64,000 nt of DNA from Ligustrum vulgare (Eukaryota; Streptophyta; Magnoliopsida; Lamiales; Oleaceae). The stretch spans positions 22,636,139-22,700,138 of the forward strand of contig OY743168.1 in the NCBI GenBank assembly GCA_963555705.1. Reading direction: 5' to 3'. The notes beneath the pieces were generated by a model that was not told the DNA's origin, ran no database searches, and was given only the letters and a program-made list of their open reading frames with translations. Below, one piece after another: positions 12,270 to 26,000 of the stretch. The position numbers and the translations under genes are program-made. The first letter of the stretch is position 1. Every line of letters begins with the position of its first letter.

Positions 12270-12325
12270 TTTTGGTTGAGAAGATGAATAGTAAAATCTC
12301 CACCACTCTTATATTTTAGCTAGGA
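12270..12325 (-). mobile_element. Putative Helitron 5' end
   Basis: Read on the minus strand it starts TCCTAGCTAAAATATAAG and continues with TTTTACTATTCAT. It matches the 5' end at 48353 (TCCCTACTATATATAAAA, ATTACTATTCAT) in word order and spacing. Confidence 0.5.
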
Positions 12326-12329
12326 TTTT

Positions 12330-13145
12330 AAAATTTTGTGTACCATTTTGTATGATTAACTTCAGCGATTCACTAATCCATAAAATGCAGTAATATAATA
12401 TACAATAATTTCATCAGCTATCACTGTCTAAAACAATTTCAATACTGAGAATCACCCATTACAATATGCTAATACCTTATTCACTTAAACCAATTGTCCA
12501 CCATTTACTGTGCAGATACCATGTAAATCATTATAGAGGTTTCTTAACACTTAAACAACCCAGAGAATATTACCTGATAGCATGCTGGTATATATACCTA
12601 ACATTTTACTTTCTCTTTTATACCATTTAAGAATAATTTCACAGCATTTGCACGCATTTAGGTGCTCAGAGAATTAGTGCCACGATACATTAATTAACAA
12701 TCAAAATCTAGAACTTAAACCTGACATAATAAAAGTCGAAAAAATTATGTACAAATTCAAAAACCTAGCATTCATAAAAGTTATTCACTGAAACTGACAA
12801 AACAAAACAAAAACCAAGAGCAACAGCCTCATAATTGTACAAAATCCAGTGCTCTGATGATGAAATTGGGAAAAATATGAAACATACCTTGATTGAAATA
12901 CATTCTTAGTGGTCAAAGGATCATCATTGTACAACACAACACAACTCAACATGGCCCGTCGAAAAGAAAAACCAGATAGCTGCCATTGCACAAGACCATT
13001 GTGATCCGAACTCTAGTAAGAATCCAACCTAGACCCGCGCTCCCACACTTTGCTTTGTCGAAAAGCGCCAAAAAAAAAAAAAAAAAAAAGCATCAAGATG
13101 CTTTTTAAAAAGTGCGCATAGGCTCTCTTTTTTCTTTTTTTTTTT
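12330..13145. other. AT-rich intergenic DNA downstream of the redoxin gene
   Basis: No supported gene. A minus-strand ATG frame at 12991-12785 (starting MQWQLSGFSFRRAM) reaches an AATCAAG/GTATGT-like site but matches nothing I recognise. The redoxin gene ends about 570 bases further right. Confidence 0.35.
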
Positions 13146-13313
13146 TCACGTTCCATTTGGTAAACTTGTTTATAAACAAGTTTATAAACACATTTCTCCA
13201 AACCACTTTTTAACCACACACATTTCCCAAAATCACTTATCAACCACATTTTACCTCAAAAACATCACATTCTTTGTTTATAAACAATTTTTTTTTTTTA
13301 CCAAACAAAGGCT
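13146..13313. mobile_element. Tourist-like MITE
   Basis: Ends CCATTTGGTAAAC and TTACCAAACAAAGGC, followed by TAA. The interior ACCACTTTTTAACCACACACA and ACATTTTACCTCAAAAAC matches the copy at 39892-40057. It lies about 400 bp beyond the stop codon of the redoxin gene and may contribute 3' flanking sequence. Confidence 0.5.
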
Positions 13314-13714
13314 AAATCTAGTATGTGGAATTGAAAAATGTTTTTTAACGCTTGTAAAACTTGATTCTCGGATTCCACGCTTTAAGCCTTTTAGAACAGT
13401 GACCTAGAGTCACTTTTAATCCTAACAAATATGAGCATTCTACTTGTTAAGCCTTTAAACTAGAAATAAAAATCTATCGTGCCTTGAGTCAACCCGATAA
13501 AAAATATACATGGATATAAAATCCTTTCCAACTTAACACCTTGAAATTTTAAACCATATGATCCATTCATATAATTGAAATACAAGATTATGAAATAAAG
13601 GTATTAATGGATACCACAGCCCAGAAAAGCACTGTTCTCATTTTCCTACAACTCCACTCATCTCTTTCTACATCACCAATGGCTGCTGCACTGCTGGATT
13701 AGTAACCTTTGCAC

Positions 13715-16700
13715 TTAGGTGGTGGAAAAAGAATATGTCTGAAACAAATACAATATAATCTTCTTGTAATCTCCAATTTGTGTACCAGTGTTGGGATCAA
13801 CAAGGTAAGGAACCTGCAGAATACACCCCTTTTCAACTTTAATCACGGAACTTGTTAATTTTCATACATACAGCAACAACAAAGTAGTTCCCTATTAATT
13901 TCGATTCAGCAACACATACTTTTTCTCCACTCCATTCGGCTCATTTCTAGATGTGCTGCAAAATGTAAAAAAACTAGATTCCACAAACTATGATAGGTCT
14001 TGTTTATTGGGATTCATGTCATAGGATTTGATAAACTTTTACGCTAAATAGTTAACCTACGGCGAAAATATTTGTATGTAATTAGAAGGCAACTGTCTGG
14101 TTAACAGTTGGAGTTGATAATGGCAACGGCAACGGGTAACTAATAGCTACAGGCACAAGAATAAGATAATAAGGAAAAATTGTAGTCTCAAAATTTGCCA
14201 ATATTAAATAAAAGATCGTGAGACTACCATACTGAATTTAGATGTATACGAGGCAAGAATCTCATAGCTATTGATGTAGGACAATTGGCGTTGGAGTTTG
14301 AAGAAGAATTGGATCTAAAATTTGCAAAAGGAGCTTTTTCGAAAAAAAAAGGGGCATAACTTTTTTTGTACCAGTGTCAGAATCTTTATTATAATATGTT
14401 TTCGGAAACTTCTCACAGCGCTGTACAACGTCCCGACCCAGGTTTACCCGATTGAGGTCGATTTCATCATCAAATTTGTAGTTTAAGGCAGTCTACCAGG
14501 CTATTGAAGTTTTTCCATTTTTTAGTGTTTTTAATTATTTAATTAAGCGGATATCTATTTTTGTATTTTTGCTTAAATTAGGGCTTTTCGAGGCTATTTA
14601 AAGGCCTTTTTGTTTTCCTGAATGATTCATTCCCTTTTTTGAGCGAATTTCTTGAGTTTTATAGTTTTTCATTGTTTGGGGCTTACGTTGGTAAGCCCTA
14701 ATACTTCTGTTATGCTGTGTCAGCTATAGTCAAGAGGTTCTTTTGATCTCAAAAGTTAGTCAATTCACAAAGGTTTCACATTATTTACCAAGGCGTGTGT
14801 GGCAGCTTGCAACAAAGTTTTTGTAAAATCGAAGACAAACTTTTAACTTTTTCTTCTAAATTTTAATTGTCAATCTATAAATCATTAAAAACTGACCTGT
14901 TTTGATCCACACATATCAAGAAGTTGCTTTGTGCGTCCCGAACCTTCACCTACACTTTGAAGTATATATGGAAGCTCCAATTCACAAAGTGCTTCACGCA
15001 CTATTCTGGCATGCTGTAAAAGTAAGTGAAAGCAAAATTAACTTTATGATTTTAGTGTAATGAATAATAAAAGTATACAGCTTCTCAATTTATAGTACAA
15101 CTATGGTGAGGGAAAGGGAAAGGAATCTCTTAAATTAGGAGAGGAGAAAAACAACCTAATTACTTCTAACTAACAATTGAAAAAATCAAAATATAAATCT
15201 GAATATAGTAAAATGAGAAATCAATCATAACCATAATTACAATCCTATAGATTTTACCCTCCCCCTCAATTTGGATGGTAAATGTTGACCGTATCCAAGT
15301 ACCCATCTTGCAAGTGAAATCCTCGAAGCATTGCCGAGGTAATCCTCTGGTAAATATGTCCGCGGTTTGTTCTTTTGTAAGCACATAGGTCATGCAAACA
15401 ATTTCGTCTTTTCTACTCTTTGATGAAGTGTGTGTCCACTTCAACATGTTTTGTTTGATCATATTGAACCGCATTAACAGAAATGTTGATGGCTACCTTG
15501 TTATCACAGTAGAGCTTGATTGGAAGCTTCACTGTAACTTGTAGTTCTTCCAAGAGTTTCTTTAACCATAGTCCTTTGCGTATCCCTTGAGTTATTGCTC
15601 TAAACTCCGTTTCAACACCACTTCTTGCCACTACATGTTTTTTGCTTTTCCAAGTCACTAAGTTTCCCCACACAAAAGTACAATAACTAGTGGTTCATCT
15701 TCTATCATCTATTGAGCTTACCCAATATGCATCCGTGAATACTTCTATTTTCTTGTTCTCATTCTTCTCGAAGAGTAATCCTTTTCTAGATGAGCCTTTA
15801 GGACATCTGAGAATTCTTTACATTGCTTCCATATGAATTTCCTTTGGAGCATGGATGCTTACTGTGAAAACAATGTTTGTTTTAGTATGAGATAGGTAGA
15901 TCAATTTCCTAACTAGCCGTTGATATCTATCCTTTTCAACTGGAATTCCCATATCTTCTATTCTCCTTCCCGTGTCAATATGTGTGCCACTTGGTTTACA
16001 TCCAAGCAAGCTAGTTTTTGCCAGGAGGTCAATAATATATTTTTCGTTGTGAAACACTGATACCCCTTTTTGATCTTGCCACTTCCATTGCTGTGAAGTA
16101 CATCATTTGTCCCAGGTCTATTACTTCGAATTCAGTTGCTAAACTTCTCGAGTCTTTCCATCCCAATTATATTCTCTCGTTAGGATTATATCATTCACAT
16201 ATACAATTAAGATGGTATTAGTCCTAAATCTTGAACTTGAGGCTATCACCGGGGTATTACCACTACTCTTCGCAATTGAGGTCGAGTTCCAACTAGAGGG
16301 AGGTCATTTCGAGTTTTTAGATTTCCATTTCAAGAGAACCGCATCGTTTGGTTTCTTTGCTTCTCCTATCAAGTAACCTAGCTTTCCTTTGCCATCGATT
16401 ACCAATTTTACAGACTGAGCCCATACCCTAAAGTTTTTTCCCTGTGAGTTGAAATGATGCATTTATCCCATTATAGAAGTGATCTCTCCGTCGTTATGAG
16501 AGGATTCAGAGGTTATGGAGCCTTTACTATTGTTTGTTTAAGAGAACCAAGCTCTCATACCATGAAAGCAGAATTAAATTTATGATTTTATTGTAATGAA
16601 TAATAAAGTATACAGCTTCTTAATTTATAGTACAACTATGGTTAGGGAGAAGGAAAGGAATCTCCTAAATTAGAAGATGAGAAAATCAATATAATTACTT

Positions 16701-18505
16701 ATAACTATGGGGAAAGTCTAAATACGGTACAATGAGAAATCAATCATAATCATAATTACAATCCTACTGATTTTTGTGGCAAGTTAAGTAAAAAGAAAAT
16801 GCATCAAATTTTCAATAATATCTCATTTTATGGCGCAATGCTGCAGTTACAATTATTCAAGTTTACTATTTACATTAAGTTCTGTATTCCAATGATATAA
16901 TTAGAATAAAGCTCATGAATTTGATTTATAGTGACTTTAATTTAAACAATCTGGAAAAAAAGGAACACTCAACAATAGCTATCAATTTCACTATTTCATG
17001 TAACCATGCAAGTAATTTTACTTGAAATTGCGGCTGAAATTATTTATTACATAATCAATCAATCCTATAGACACAATGTCTCACCAATAACTTGCGTAAT
17101 TTCAATGACACAAATGTAGTTGCTACATTCAACTCTTATTTGTCTAATTACGTTTGATGTAGGACAAAACCATGTTTGCTGGGATTAGTTTCCTATTTCA
17201 TAAATTATTAGTTTCCTATTTTAAGTCTCTTTGTTTTTATCCATTTTATACTTGTAATAAGTTTTATATCTTTTCTTTTAGATTTTAAAATAGAAATTCT
17301 AATCTTTATAGATTAGAATAGGATTCTTCTTTGTTTCCTTATTTTAGTTTCCTTATGTGTGTAGGATTAATAAATAATTTTTACTATAAATACAAAGGCA
17401 ATGTGTACTTTTTCAATCAATTCATTAATCAATATAAGAGATTATTCCTTACAAAAATCTTAACTTTTTAAAGCTTTATTCTTGTTTCAAGAATTCCAAT
17501 ATTGCTTTCGCACCAAAGTTGGTACGAGAGCAATATTTTTCCTTGGTTGATGGCTACTTATGATGGTTGTGGTATGCTTCTTCAAAACAATGATAGGGGG
17601 TTTGCAAAACAAAACATTGATCCATTATTTGGAACAAATGATAGATGCATTTAAAGACGTAGCTAGCAAAAATTTGCAAACTTTAACTTCTATGAATGTT
17701 GTTTGTTTCAAGAAGCATAGAACAAAGCAACATGTGGCTAGAGAGTTTCCTCGAGTTCCAGCTAAGTTTGAACACACACAAGTTATGGAGGAATCTGCGA
17801 TGGTCTATCAAGATGATTACAAGTTGAGTTTTGACCCGAATATTCATGGAATTGCGGAGAATAAAGAGATAAAATATTTGGTCAATATGTGACATGATAG
17901 AAATTTTTTAATATTTTCGTCCCGATTGATTGATTTTATTTGCTTCAACAAAACTCAAGGACGAGTTTTTTTCAAGTGGAGGAGATTGATGTAGGACAAA
18001 AACATATTTGTTGGGATTAGTTTCCTATTTCGTAAAGTATTAGTTTCCTAATTTAAGTCTATTTGCTTTATTTATTTTAGTTGTGATAAGTCTTTTTTAA
18101 GATTTTAGAATAGGATTCTTCTTTGTTTTAGATTAGAATTTTAGTTTGTTTCCTTATTTTAGTTTCCTATTATTAGTAGGATTAAAGAATAATTTTGCGT
18201 ATGAACACAAAGGCATTGCACTTTTTCAATACAAGAGATTATTCATTACAAATCTCTTAACTTTTTAAAGCTTTATTCTTATTTAAGAATTCTAATATCG
18301 CTTCCGCACCAATGTTCTCCCTAACAAATTCTAAACAAAATCCTTGTATTGGAAATCATTTACTATATAAAACCCAACTTTGGCTTTTCTGAGCTTAATC
18401 ACTTAACCAAAGATCCTAATTCAAATACCATAAAATTGAAAGAATTTATGTTTTGAGAATTAGAAACTCCAATTATATTCCATCTAGAGTAATCAATTAG
18501 CAGAA

Positions 18506-18562
<57 letters not shown>

Positions 18563-20044
18563 CATCTCAATGTGATACTATATTCTCTTCCATGGCTACA
18601 GTAATTCACTAGGGTGAAAAATAAATTCACCAGAGAAAATCGTACATCTATCTCCTCTAACATCTCTCTTTTAGATAGTGATTAAAAAGCCTAATGACAA
18701 CACCCTATTTGTAAGATAAATTAGGAAAATATCGAAATTTACAAGGGCGCAAATTCCTAAATAGCAAAGCACAACAATTAGACTCCACAACTTAACATAT
18801 CCACATAGAAGAAGAATGAATTGTTTCCTAGCCCAATTAGTCTGAATTAAGCACTCGGACTAGCTTCCTCTCTTGAAATTAATCAGGATTCACCATTTGG
18901 CTTTTCAACCCCTTTCAAGTGATGGCTAAATCCCATTCTTGAACATGGGAGCAAGATCCCGAATTGTTTCTCACATTTCTAGCTTTTCAAAGATTAGTCC
19001 AAACCTCAACCTTACTTGGATGAGGATAATGAGGCATCTTGTTCTCAAACTGGTGGCTACTCTCTTAGGACAAGAAAATCAAAGAAACAAAGCAGGTACA
19101 AGAGAAATGAAAAGGCAGGGTCATTGATTTTTTCGAAGTTGATTTGTAATTAATTTCCTGTTTTCTATATTTAGTTATGCCGGTAACGGCTCAAATATGC
19201 TTCGGCCCTCTAGTAGGTTTCCTGTGGTTTATAACCGTGTACTTGGGCTCCTTTTGTAGAGCCCTGAGTTCAGGTTCTGCTCCCCTGCCCCTCGAGATAT
19301 TCATTTATTTCTACTAAAGATAGGTCAGCCAAGCCCCCTATCTCACGTGCTTTGATTAAAAAAAGAAAGTTTCAAATCATTTCATGCTAACCAACTTTTG
19401 ACAATACTCCCCTCTAAGAAGTAAAATTTCCCCCTCATTTTTTATCAACAACTTGAGTTTGCATTCTTGCTTTGATGATATCATACATAGATTAATCCTT
19501 CAAAATCCTAGTTTTAGACTGTGGTCTGCATGTGTTTTAAACATATCACTGCTATAAAGGAGATAGATCACCATATCTGTTTTTTTTTTTTTTTTTCTTT
19601 TTTTTTGAAAAATAGAGAAAAAGGGCAGAAACAATCTCATGTTAAGGAGAGAATCATTTCCCTGTGGTTCTGTATTCAGGGAATATGGGTAAAGATGTAC
19701 TTAAATTAGTTACTACAGCTTTTCAAGAAGGAAAAGAGTTTACCTCACCGCATAAATGTCCAGTAAAGGAACTGAGTAAAGAAATCTGAAAGGATTTAGC
19801 TCATGTATTCTCCATGTTACAAGGATTACAAATAAGTTAATAACAAACAGCGCCCTACTTAAATATAGCACATCGTCAATTACTTGGCACTCTTTCATGC
19901 TTAAGTTAATAACAAACAGTGCCCTAATTTAGTATAGCATGTCATCGATTACTTGGCATTCTTTCATGAATCCTTTCAGCAATTTTGTTGGAGATTTTCA
20001 ACCTTTAGTTTTTGTTGATGCAGTTCCTATTTGCAAGAATATGT

Positions 20045-20090
<46 letters not shown>

Positions 20091-23000
20091 AAATCAGAAA
20101 CAAACAACATTTAAATCAGTATCTTACAGGATTGTTTTCGAATGAGAAAAGTTCCAATTTTCTTGGAGGTGGTTCTGTGGTGGAATTTTCCCAAAATATC
20201 ATTCCTCTTCCTGCTCGAAGTAGAGTTGGCACCCATCCTGTGACCAACGTGCTGCATAACCAAAAATGATTTAGTTACGAGAATATAATGTAAAAGGTGC
20301 ATGAAGGCTATGTTGCTTACATAGTAAGTAGTATTAGACAAGACAGGACATTACAATAAATAAATGTTTAGTTTCTTTCTCTTCCTATCGACTAGCGTCA
20401 TCAAGTCCACTGTAGCAAAAATGCCAGAAATGTGTATCGAGTTGTAGACCAAATGACAATTTAGATGTAAATGCACTATGCTATAAACTAGCAGTAATCA
20501 CAAACATAAAATTCACAAGCTGGAGGCTGGCCCAAGATGAAAGTTACATTGAAGATCACTCTCTCTTTTGATATAGAAATAAACTTTAGTGAAAGCACTC
20601 CCTACTTCCAAATGCACTAATTTCAATTCAGAAACTGGCGAATGGACCATCTAGATGATTCGGGCCTTGAAATCTCCACCTTTCCAAAGCCCTATCATCC
20701 TTGTTAGGCATCACATATGGCAGCACTATTGGTATCAAGAAGTGATTTGAAGCAAATCACAAGTGGCATGTTTGGCCAAGCTTAAGAAAAAGTAAAAGTT
20801 CTAAAACATGCTTGGATGTGTTACTTTTTACTTACTTTTAAGTAAAAACAATTCTTTTTCCTAAGAGCAACTCTTATATCACTGTCAAATACAGTAAAAC
20901 GCTTATTTCTAATACAAAATTATTTACATAAAACTTAAGCATTTATTTATAGAGAACTTTTTAAGCTCAGCCAAGCATGCTGTTAGTCCCATAGTATACT
21001 TAGAAATGGGGAATGAATAGCAGAATAATATATATTCATAGTAGATTAAGAGAGAGAGTTCGATTTAGATTAGCTTATTTTAGTTTATTACAGTTTCTAG
21101 TTTGACATATATTAGGGTTTTCTTTTATGAATTTAGTTGTTTTCCTAATTAGTGAGGTTGATTTAAACTTGTATAAAGAGGATCTTTATTTAGACTTGAT
21201 TAATGAATAAACTCATATTATCTCTCCTTCTAATTTCTCTTTATTCTCTCCCTTTCTCTCCTTCTCTTTCCCCTTCTTCTACAAGTCTCATTCTTGTTCA
21301 TTGTGTTCCGTGTCACTTTGTTTTCTGCATCTTTACAAGCCTCTCCAAAACAAAACAAAATTTTGTCAGTGATTATCAAAAAATGGCATCAAGACCAACA
21401 ATGGTCCTTTCAAGAGTCAATTCTTTTAGAGTTTCTTTACATGGCACTTCACATTGAGCCATAGGTTGCACATCGGCAAAAAGGATTAAAAAGTATTTAC
21501 ATGCAAACGTTTCTGTTAATTTGCCTATAAATGAAAATCACTTTGAAACTCTTCCTAGACAGAAATGATGTCAATGGTACACACAGAAAAACCAACAGGA
21601 ACCACTTGATTTCTTGAGTTCTCCCAAAAACTCGTTGAGTGTGCATACAGTGAAATCGCGATTAAGATAAGTTCGAGTTTCAAAATTTTGACTGGAAAGT
21701 CTTACAATTATTGATATTGAATCAGCTCACTGACAACACAAATTTTTCAACCAGCATTTAACTCTTGAATATGAAATAGCATCTTGCTGATTTGTAGTGT
21801 GAGCATGCTCATTGTGACATTTTTAATAACAATCATTTCAGAAGTACTTTCTAGGAGTGAGAAGTGAAAGGTTTCAGGCAATCAAATCTAATTATATGAA
21901 TTTCTCATTTGTAAATACATCCCTTTGCTTCTGAAATTGCAGAATACATTGAAACCTAAACAAGCTTAGAAATAAAATACCTTTCTAACAAACCAAATGA
22001 AGGAGTCCTTTCTTCACCATATTGTTGAAATAAGTATTTTACAATGTCACCTATGAAAGATATTCACATTGTCAAACAATGCATGTCAAGAATAGAGACT
22101 GTGCTAGTTTGGGGAAATTACAATTACAATGGGATTATAATGAAGAGGAGTAATAGGTCCCATGAAATGTGTGGATAATGAGTGGGTAGTAATTGTGAAT
22201 GTATGGTTAAACTTAAAGTTTGACTTTGACTTCAAATTTTGAGGAGATAATAATTTCTCCTAAAGTAATAAAGTCCATGTTTGAGTTTAGATAAAATAAC
22301 AATTTTTTAGTGGATTTTGATAAAAGTTGGTGAAAAATGTGGTTGAAAAGTTGATAAAAGTTGTGGACACATGAAATGTGTGGTTGAAAATCCGAACTTG
22401 GGGGGAAATGAGTTTTTAAAAATGGGGGCCAAACAGGGTCAAAGTACATTGCAAAGAATATCCTCAATATTCAGAAACTTGTTGCTTGGGGATCTAAGCA
22501 TCTGCCTTTATATGAAACTTAAACAACTGAAACACAAGAGATAGATGTCTCTTTTGGGAGCTCCTGAACGTTATTATTTGTTTAATTCCATAGAGATTAA
22601 GGAAAAGTTCATATTTGGGACATGTTAGATACACTAATTGTTGGAAGGGAAGACTAGCTTCTTACTTACTGCTTTCATAAATAGAAATTCCAGTATTGGG
22701 ATCAACAAGGAAAGGAAACCTGCAAAAGATCACAAAGTGACTTAATGAAAGGAATATCAAAGTGTGAAGTGCGATTTCACAAATAGATAACTGTATTAAT
22801 GAAATTCTAAGATAACATTACTTACTGTTCTCTGCCACCTAATTTCCTAACCATTTCCCTGTGTCTTAGCGAACCCTTTGGGCATGGATAGATCTGCACA
22901 CCATATAGAAATTTGAATCAGATAACAAAAAAATTACAGATATTAATAAAGTTGAAAACTAATAAAAAAGTGTTCGTCGCTAAACACAAATTTTATAGTA

Positions 23001-26000
23001 TTTTGAAGACAATATAGAATTGTATTTTGTTGAAACAATTTGAGGTCACAACTTAATTAGGTTATCACTGCAGGAATTAGTGATGATCCACATCAGGCCA
23101 AGCATGAAACTCCAATTATGGAGGAACTCTATGGTGAATGATTGATCAGCTCATACGACTAATAGATGAAATTACATCAGTAAAAACTTAATTATGACAG
23201 AAGTCTGATGCAGAAACCCTAAAATGGCTCAATGAAATTTGTTCGAGTAAATGGGTTAATTTATAAATATATAAAAATAAGTGATGGATAAGTGGATAAT
23301 ATTTGTGGGTCTATTAGAATTTGTGGTTGAAAATGAAATTTGATCATTTAAATGATATAGTTAGCCAAACGAATAGATCAACTTTAAGGATATGCAACCA
23401 AGCAAGTAGATTGAAGTCCTATTCTAACAAAGCCACGAGAATAAGTTTGTACAAACTTCCCATTTTGTGTACGTAGGTCTCAATAATATAATTATACCAG
23501 TTGAGAATACTACTAAGGCTGTGTTCGGCAGCCGGTCAAACATAATTAGAATTATAATTTTGATTTATTTGGGTTTTCTAGGTAAAATGTGTGGTTAAAA
23601 ATTGGAGAGAGAAAATATGTGTGATTAAAATGTGGTTTGGGAAATTGTTTAAATTAAAATATGCAATCATTTCCAAATTAAATCAACAGCCAACACAGCC
23701 TAAGCTATCCTCAAGTAAAAAATCTCATATTTTAAAGATCAGGCATTTATTCAAAGATTAAATTACAAAGATTAATTAGACTAGTTTAACTGAAATTTTG
23801 ATTATCATAAATCAAGGAATTAATCTTCTACACTGTTGCTATTCAGGCACAAGCTTTTCTAGTTATCCCTTCTATGATAGCTTGAGAAGTTGTAAGATAG
23901 TGATCTTAACGATTTAATGTGAATTTTATGATCCCATCCACGTGAGAAAAACTGTGTGGAACTGCAAACTGGCAGCTAAAGTCAGATTTTAACTTATTTA
24001 ATTGCTTGTTTATAAATATTGGGATGGGACGTATAAAACCATATATTTTTATTTCACTTCTCTGACACTTTGAAGCTCTAAATGTATCTGATAGCTGAAA
24101 CAAATGTGGGAATGAGCATATCAGATCTGATATAGATCCAATGCATCCCTTGAGGTTACATTAATTCATATGGATCAAAATCTGTCATCAATTCTAGGAA
24201 GAAATATGGATCCTTCAACTTGATTATCTAACCTCTAGCTAAGCGTTCCAAGCGAAACCTAAAATATTCTGCGGGCTACTTGCATTACAGGGCATTAGTT
24301 AATAGCTAGTACAATCATCTAGTTCACGACAGACATCAGCAACCAACCATCATCTACCACAAGAATGATGGCACTGATGGGTTCCCAAGATTATAAATTT
24401 ATATGTATCGTCAATCACTTTTTCTTTCTCCAACAATTTCCTGCAACTTACAGAGTAGACTGCACTAGCATTTCAAATTCATATGTAACATGATATTCTT
24501 AAACGGTAAAATAAGAAGTCACATAATCTTTTTTTTTTTTCCTCCTTTAATTATTCTAAGAATTCGCATCCAAAGTTAAATATTCTTCTGAGCCAATTTA
24601 CAACGACTAAGACTGAAGCTCTAGAACCTGATGACAAGTAAGAGTAATTGTTCACCAGACCCAGTTTGCAGAAGCGCTTTTGCGAGGCTCAAGTTCAACT
24701 GAAGCAAAGGGGACAAATTTCTGTTTACATTTCTCTTTCAGTTGATTATATTGAGATAAATATGCAAGTCTCACCCTAAATGTTGATTGGAGCCTGGGTT
24801 CTCATACTTTATTAACAACTACCATACATATTGTTTACACCTCTCTACCTATTGTTTACACCTCTCTACCTCTCTAAGACTAACATCTTAAGCAGAAAAA
24901 GTTATACTCAAATTTGGCAACCTCCGTGACAAACCCCTATGCAAGGGATCCAATAATAAGCTATATATATGGTCCACAAATAAGGGTGCATGTTGAACGA
25001 GTAAATCAACTGAAATATATACTATAATTTGCTGAAGTTGAGAGATGTCTAAAAAGTATTTATGAAAAATAAAGAAAGATGCTATGCCAACGTAGACGTA
25101 ACACACCTCTACGGAAAGATCAAGCTCGGTTATGGCTTCTCGAACCCTCCTGCAAAACGGGCATGCCTCTGTTGACAATCCCTACAATCTTTAACGCCAA
25201 GATCACAGCAATAATGGCTGAAAGACAACATTTATTCCAGTTTCCATGTGACAATTTATCTTTTCCATTTACTGTGATCTAAGTCATAAGTGACTCAACG
25301 CTCACTAATTATTCTCAGCAATATGATCTACGTATTTAGCATGTATATGATATTCTTATAAAATGAGAAGGGGAAGAATATTGAACAAATGACATTTGTG
25401 AGCAGAAGGGTATTATCTTAGTTACATAATGAAGGACTCACCAAATTCAAAGAGTTGCAAACGTAGTGGAGGATCGACTTTCTGTTGGCTGCTTAAACCA
25501 TCAAACTGCGATCTTGATCCCCAAGGAAGCCTTGCCAAAGTGGATAACGACGATGTAGCTTCCTGTTTTCAACAAAAAAGTCTCAGGCATACGGAAAACA
25601 TATAATCTAAAATGAAAAGAAACAGAAGTCTCTAAAGTGCATGGAATTAAACTGCTGAAATCATTGAAAGTCTAAAACAATTGGACAGGAGAGTGACTGG
25701 ATAGTTTTTTTTCCTCAGCAATGAACAAGAAATGTTGCAGACTCTTTTAGTCAAGTTGGCTAAGCATGTAAAAGAAGATTTTAATGATCAAAATGGCAAC
25801 AAGATGTTGAACTAAGGGCATTCCATCTAAATACTTTGTACACTACTCATCTAAATATCACATGAGACGGATGTAACTGAAGTAGTCCTTTCTCAGTGCA
25901 TCCTAAGTCCCAAGTACTAAAAAATCGTTCTAGCAATAAAATGTGTAATAGTGGGTGATTAGAAAATCGAAATCCGGTTCGAACAGGAAAAAGCAACGGG

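Larger units (their letters stand above)
10490..12325 (-). mobile_element. Gene-capturing Helitron-like unit (UBP1 and SKU5 fragments)
   Basis: The first ~70 nt on the minus strand (from 12325 downward) read TCCTAGCTAAAATATAAG, then TTTTACTATTCAT, then ACCAAAACCACCGTTTTGG. The same order of words starts the unit at 48353, which argues for one Helitron family. Downstream on the same strand lie fragments of two unrelated host genes: a UBP1-like 5' coding exon and the 3' half of an SKU5-like oxidase. No 3' hairpin/CTRR terminus was found, so the low-coordinate limit is only the end of the recognisable gene fragment. Confidence 0.45.

Noticed and set aside
15166..15474. 102-codon minus-strand frame taken as a gene
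   Set aside because: Only its middle part (TADIFTRGLPRQ) is copia RNase H; the ends are LTR and out-of-frame sequence. Treated as part of the copia relic.
24888..25178. 96-codon minus-strand frame starting MSTEACPFCRR as a small glutaredoxin
   Set aside because: Its ATG is in the intron; EACPFCRRVREAI is internal exon 4 of the ten-exon gene and the tail is intron sequence.
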